Of a stretch of DNA of 64,000 nt, positions 61,159 to 64,000 are shown piece after piece (position 1 is the first letter of the stretch; each line of letters opens with the position of its first letter). The stretch is from Verrucomicrobiota bacterium. Its GTDB lineage: Bacteria; Verrucomicrobiota; Verrucomicrobiia; Opitutales; Opitutaceae. Below the pieces are notes generated by a model that was not told the origin of the DNA, ran no database searches, and saw only the letters and a program-made list of their open reading frames with translations. The translations under genes and the position numbers were made by a program. The stretch is from contig JAEYWP010000010.1 of assembly GCA_023428905.1 (NCBI GenBank), positions 24,540-88,539 on the forward strand, given 5' to 3'.

Positions 61159-61938
61159 ATGACCGCACCGATCGTTGAGTTCCACGCTGTGTCGAAGTCG
61201 TTTCCATCCGGACCCACCGTCCTGGATGGAATCGATCTGGTGGTGCAGCCCCGGGACTTCGTGGCCCTGATTGGTCCTTCGGGATGCGGCAAGTCCACCC
61301 TCCTGCGGCTGGTCGCGGGACTGCTCCCCCTCTCCTCGGGCCGTCTGACCATCAAGGGGCAGCCCGCGGGCAGTCCACCCGACAACCTCGCTTTTGTTTT
61401 TCAGGAGCCGACGCTCCTGCCCTGGCTGACGGTAAGAAAAAACGTGGAGGTCCCGCTGATTTTTCGGGGCGTGCCCGCGGCTGAGCGCGCAGCGTTCGCC
61501 GCGCGCGCCCTCGACCAGGTGCGGCTCTCGGAGAAGGCGCGCGCCTTTCCGCGACAACTGTCGGGCGGGCAGAAGATGCGCGTCTCCATCGCGCGAGCGC
61601 TCTCCACCCGGCCCGAGATTCTCCTGCTGGACGAACCCTTTGGTGCCCTCGATGAGATGACTCGTGACCACCTCAATGAGGAATTGCTCACCTTGCGGGA
61701 GGAGCAGGCCTGGACCGCGTTTTTTGTGACCCATTCCGTGGCTGAGGCCGTTTTCCTTTCCAACCGGATCCTTGTCCTCGCCGCCAATCCGGGGCGGATC
61801 CACACCGAGTTTGCCGTGCCCTTTGCCTATCCGCGCACGGATGCGACCCGACAGTCGGACGCGTTCCATCATCTGGTGGTGGCCGTGTCGCGCGCCCTGC
61901 GTTCGGTGGAGCCGGCGGCGGCGGCCCTGCAGTCATGA
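61159..61938 (+). CDS. ABC importer ATP-binding protein (SsuB/TauB/NrtD type)
   Basis: The 259-residue ATPase has Walker A GPSGCGKST (39-47), FVFQEPTLLPWLTVRKNV (the Q loop of the nitrate/sulfonate/taurine subfamily), signature LSGGQKMR, Walker B LLLDEPFGALDEMTRDHLNEEL and switch FVTHSVAEAVFLSNRI. These are typical of SsuB-like importers of small anions or thiamine precursors. The ATG at 61159 is chosen; 48 upstream residues in frame are not conserved in type. The permease gene overlaps by 4 bp (ATGA). Confidence 0.93.
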   Translation: MTAPIVEFHAVSKSFPSGPTVLDGIDLVVQPRDFVALIGPSGCGKSTLLRLVAGLLPLSSGRLTIKGQPAGSPPDNLAFVFQEPTLLPWLTVRKNVEVPLIFRGVPAAERAAFAARALDQVRLSEKARAFPRQLSGGQKMRVSIARALSTRPEILLLDEPFGALDEMTRDHLNEELLTLREEQAWTAFFVTHSVAEAVFLSNRILVLAANPGRIHTEFAVPFAYPRTDATRQSDAFHHLVVAVSRALRSVEPAAAALQS

Positions 61939-62714
61939 AACGATTCCTGCTCCCGCTGCTAACCGGCCTGCTCGTGATCGCGGCGCTGTATGGAACGCGC
62001 GGTTACATTGACCATTACCAGCCAAGCCGCCGGTTCATGCTGCCTTATCCCCACGAGGTCGTGGCGGCTGCAATCGAGCACCGAAACGACCTGGTTGCCG
62101 CCACCCTCAGTACCGCCCAGGGCACGCTCACCGGTTTCCTTGCGGCGGTGGTGATCAGCGTCCTCGCCGCGCTCCTGCTGGCGTCCGCCGGCTGGGTGCG
62201 GGCAAGCCTGTTGCCTTACCTCATGATCCTGCAGATGACACCGATCATCGTGATTGCCCCGATCCTCTTGATCTGGATCGGGTCCGGCCTGGTCAGCGTC
62301 TCGATCATCACCTTTCTCGTGAGTTTCTTTCCCCTGGTGGTAAACACCACGCAGGGCCTCATCTCCACCGACAGGAACCTCGTTGATCTCTTTCGGATGA
62401 GTCGCGCCAGCCGCCTCGAGGAAATGATCTTCCTGCGGCTCCCCGCCGCCCTCCCGTATTTTTTCACCGGCCTGCGTATCTCGGCCGTGCTCGCGCCGAT
62501 CGGTGCCGTAGTCGGCGACTTTTTCGCCGGCAACTCCGCCGGAGGCGTCGGTGGCCTCGGATTCATGACGGTGATCTACAGCGCCAATCTCAACACCGCC
62601 GCCCTCTTCGCCACCGCCGGACTCTGCTGCCTCCTCGGTTTCGCCCTTGTCGGCCTCGTCCATCTCCTCAGCTGGCTCTTCCTCCGCCGCTGGCACGACG
62701 CCTATCAGCCCTAA
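61935..62714 (+). CDS. ABC importer permease (SsuC/TauC type)
   Basis: The 259-residue protein has six hydrophobic segments and the EAA loop in the form SRASRLEEMIFLRLPAALPYFFTGLRIS, which docks the ATPase. It partners the overlapping ATPase gene. The usual third gene, a periplasmic binding protein, is not found downstream; instead its TAA stop lies at the start of the first copy of an interspersed repeat (62713). The substrate is therefore open: sulfonate, nitrate, bicarbonate or a pyrimidine-type compound are all possible for the family. Confidence 0.93.
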   Translation: MKRFLLPLLTGLLVIAALYGTRGYIDHYQPSRRFMLPYPHEVVAAAIEHRNDLVAATLSTAQGTLTGFLAAVVISVLAALLLASAGWVRASLLPYLMILQMTPIIVIAPILLIWIGSGLVSVSIITFLVSFFPLVVNTTQGLISTDRNLVDLFRMSRASRLEEMIFLRLPAALPYFFTGLRISAVLAPIGAVVGDFFAGNSAGGVGGLGFMTVIYSANLNTAALFATAGLCCLLGFALVGLVHLLSWLFLRRWHDAYQP

Positions 62715-62855
62715 GGGGTCATGTCTTGACTCTTGACACGTTTGGACACCCCAAAGCCCTTAGGTGTCTGTGTGTCTCCTACCCCGACCCAAACGAATCG
62801 AGCCTCTGAGCGGGGGCAGCTGTCAGCTTTGTCAAACGTCGAGACATGCCCCCTT
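62713..62855. repeat. REP-like inverted-repeat element, copy A (143 bp)
   Basis: Imperfect 26-bp terminal inverted repeats (62713-62738 and 62830-62855, 22 of 26 paired) begin AAGGGGTCATGTCT and close with AGACATGCCCCCTT. An inner stem GACACC / GGTGTC (62745-62750, 62763-62768) is present. It resembles REP/BIME-type hairpins mobilised by RAYT (Y1) transposases, but no such gene is in view. The permease stop codon overlaps its left end. Confidence 0.8.
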
Positions 62856-62866
62856 ACCGCCCCATT

Positions 62867-62899
62867 AAGGGGTCATGTCTTGACTCTTGACACATTTGG
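62867..62899. repeat. REP-like element, solo left end, copy B (33 bp)
   Basis: This repeats the first 33 nt of copy A with one mismatch (CACATTTGG for CACGTTTGG) and then stops. It lies 11 bp after the end of copy A. The permease-like relic begins immediately after it. Confidence 0.75.
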
Positions 62900-63045
62900 C
62901 CAGCCCGAGGCCGGAATGCGGAAAAAAAAGGGGGAGCAGGACCAGGCGCTGGAAGGTCTGATGTCCGCGCCAGCGGTAGCGCGCGTAGGCCAGGGCGGAA
63001 AAGAAGCCGGTGGTCACGGAGCACAACGCGGTCAGCCCGGCGGAT
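62900..63045 (-). pseudogene. Fragment of a PotC-like ABC permease, trapped between repeats
   Basis: On the minus strand one frame reads about 47 residues, SAGLTALCSVTTGFFSALAY followed by ARYRWRGHQTFQRLVLLPLF and FPHSGLGLA. The pattern of hydrophobic helix, ARYR(W)RG, then LLLPLFFP...GLGLA is that of spermidine/putrescine- or iron-type ABC permeases. The frame has a stop at its left and runs into repeat B at its right, with no start codon. It is therefore read as a relic. The call depends on pattern recognition alone. Confidence 0.5.
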
Positions 63046-63052
63046 CAGCCCT

Positions 63053-63181
63053 AAGGGGTCATGTCTTGACTCTTGACACGTTTTGGACACCCCAAAGCCT
63101 TAGGTGTCAGTGTGTCTCCTACCCCAAGCCTCTGAGCGGGCGCAGCTGTCAGCTTTGTCAAACGTCGAGACATGCCCCCTT
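63053..63181. repeat. REP-like inverted-repeat element, copy C (129 bp)
   Basis: This is nearly identical to copy A but lacks about 16 bp in the middle (after CTCCTACCCC). It is preceded, as is copy A, by ATCAGCCCT, so the shared sequence extends beyond the inverted repeat at the left. The methyltransferase gene ends 32 bp after it. Confidence 0.8.
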
Positions 63182-63212
63182 ACCGACCCCCCGAAAACGG
63201 TCTCCCTCTCCT

Positions 63213-63941
63213 CTATCTCTTGATCAGAACCGCGACCGACTGGCCAAAGGTGCCAAAACCTCCGTAGCGGACTCCATTCTCAAAGACGATTTCCTCGGGT
63301 ATGGGGACATGCGCTGTGTCTCCTCCACGGATACTCTCCACCACGAACCCGGAATGATCGGCCCAGGCGTGAATCGCCTCCCGCTCGATGAACTGGTTCA
63401 GGTGCTGCCCCGGTCTCGCGTGATCCACCGAGGCGAGGAAGATCTCCCAATGAAGAGGGGTCTTGAATTCCAGGAAGGACATCACGAGACGCCCCCCGCT
63501 CCTCAGGACACGCGCAGCCTCCCGGACGTACTTGAATGCATCTTCGTGAAGCAGGTGCGTGAAGACGGAGAAAAAACACACGAAATCCGCCGTCTCCTCG
63601 CCGGCGGGAATCCCTGTTCCGTCCGTACGTTCGAAGCGAAAGTCGGCACGAGCGCACAGCTGCTCCGCGTACTGCAATAAGTCAGCGACCACGTCCGTCC
63701 CAAGATAACGAATACCCGGATAGGGCGCCAGCTGACACGCAAGCCGGCCACTCCCGCAACCCACATCAATGACGGAGTGGCCATCTCGCAATCCGAGCGA
63801 TCGCAAGAGGTGGTATTCGAGTTTTCCGACGGCAACGAAGTCTCCGCCGATCGCCTGGCGAAGCGCCACGTCACGCCCCAACTGCTGCTGGAGATCCGCC
63901 ACGTGCTTCTCATACGCTGAAACAGACTCGGTGTTGATCAT
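63213..63941 (-). CDS. Class I SAM-dependent methyltransferase, function unknown
   Basis: The 242-residue protein has the Rossmann SAM-binding motif VIDVGCGSGRLACQLAPY, the acidic end of strand 2 (YLGTDVVADLL), and DFVCFFSVFTHLLHEDAF with REAARVLRSGGRLVMSFLEF at motifs II-III. It is a small-molecule type methyltransferase, often found next to polysaccharide or lipopolysaccharide glycosyltransferases; no such neighbour is visible. Base composition is clearly less GC-rich than the rest of the window, and it adjoins a repeat cluster, so acquisition by transfer is likely. An in-frame ATG at 63983 would add 14 residues. Confidence 0.88.
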   Translation of the reverse strand: MINTESVSAYEKHVADLQQQLGRDVALRQAIGGDFVAVGKLEYHLLRSLGLRDGHSVIDVGCGSGRLACQLAPYPGIRYLGTDVVADLLQYAEQLCARADFRFERTDGTGIPAGEETADFVCFFSVFTHLLHEDAFKYVREAARVLRSGGRLVMSFLEFKTPLHWEIFLASVDHARPGQHLNQFIEREAIHAWADHSGFVVESIRGGDTAHVPIPEEIVFENGVRYGGFGTFGQSVAVLIKR

Positions 63942-64000
63942 GGGTGCGCAACAAATGACACCACTGCTGCAAATATCCGCCATTCACGTGGGCGCACCCG

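Noticed and set aside
62854..63090. A 78-codon minus-strand frame across repeats B and C
   Set aside because: It includes repeat sequence at both ends (the same CQESRHDPL peptide twice). The neighbouring frame gives the permease-like peptide instead.
62733..63680. A 315-codon plus-strand frame through the repeat cluster and into the methyltransferase gene
   Set aside because: It runs through two repeat copies and then antisense to a clear methyltransferase; it has no domain character.

Overview
The window is GC-rich, densely coded DNA from a Gram-negative bacterium. It carries outer-membrane efflux parts, Lgt, a TonB-like protein, many GTG/TTG starts and few clear Shine-Dalgarno sites. Long hybrid sensor kinases, very long two-unit MacB/FtsX permeases and the gene mix suggest a verrucomicrobium of the Opitutaceae type. 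This taxonomic call is inference from content and style, not a database match.

Layout. 1-7719 is mostly minus-strand housekeeping: a secreted protein cut by the left edge, a trypsin-like protease, a DAHP synthase, an RluA-type pseudouridine synthase overlapping a TonB-like protein, Maf, and a TolC-like channel. 7909-15429 (plus) holds NAD synthetase, HemL, an S55 (SpoIVB-type) peptidase and a secreted propeller-like protein. 15447-25981 holds an RND pump with its adaptor, GcvTH, Lgt, a small lipoprotein, an agmatine-to-putrescine pair (AguA, AguB) and long-form HisG. 26132-39190 holds an OmpR-type regulator, a 5'-3' exonuclease, a NUDIX enzyme, the pyruvate dehydrogenase genes pdhABC, a membrane hybrid kinase overlapping a tandem-receiver protein, a phosphohexomutase plus a UDP-sugar pyrophosphorylase, and an FtsB-like protein. 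39320-42243 looks like the start of an exopolysaccharide locus (ExeA-like ATPase, GspB-like protein, polyprenyl sugar-phosphate transferase).

42472-60954 is an export and signalling block. It runs: a MacAB-type exporter, a 1447-residue hybrid kinase, an NtrC-type sigma-54 activator with an NtrY-like kinase, and a second exporter (adaptor, candidate small membrane protein, ATPase, two permeases of about 810 residues). Good sigma-54 promoter matches precede both the activator and the second adaptor, which suggests that the two-component pair controls its neighbouring exporter.

61159-62714 encodes an SsuBC-like importer with no binding protein in view. Its last stop codon touches a repeat cluster (62713-63181) that encloses a relic of another ABC permease. 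A lower-GC methyltransferase gene follows.

The most unusual signal is non-coding. Several intergenic gaps are filled with degenerate repeats in strict 7-nt or 10-nt phase. Three of the 7-nt arrays share a GGTCAYT-like unit, read in the direction of transcription, and end 12-24 nt before a start codon. No tRNA, rRNA or CRISPR array was seen.
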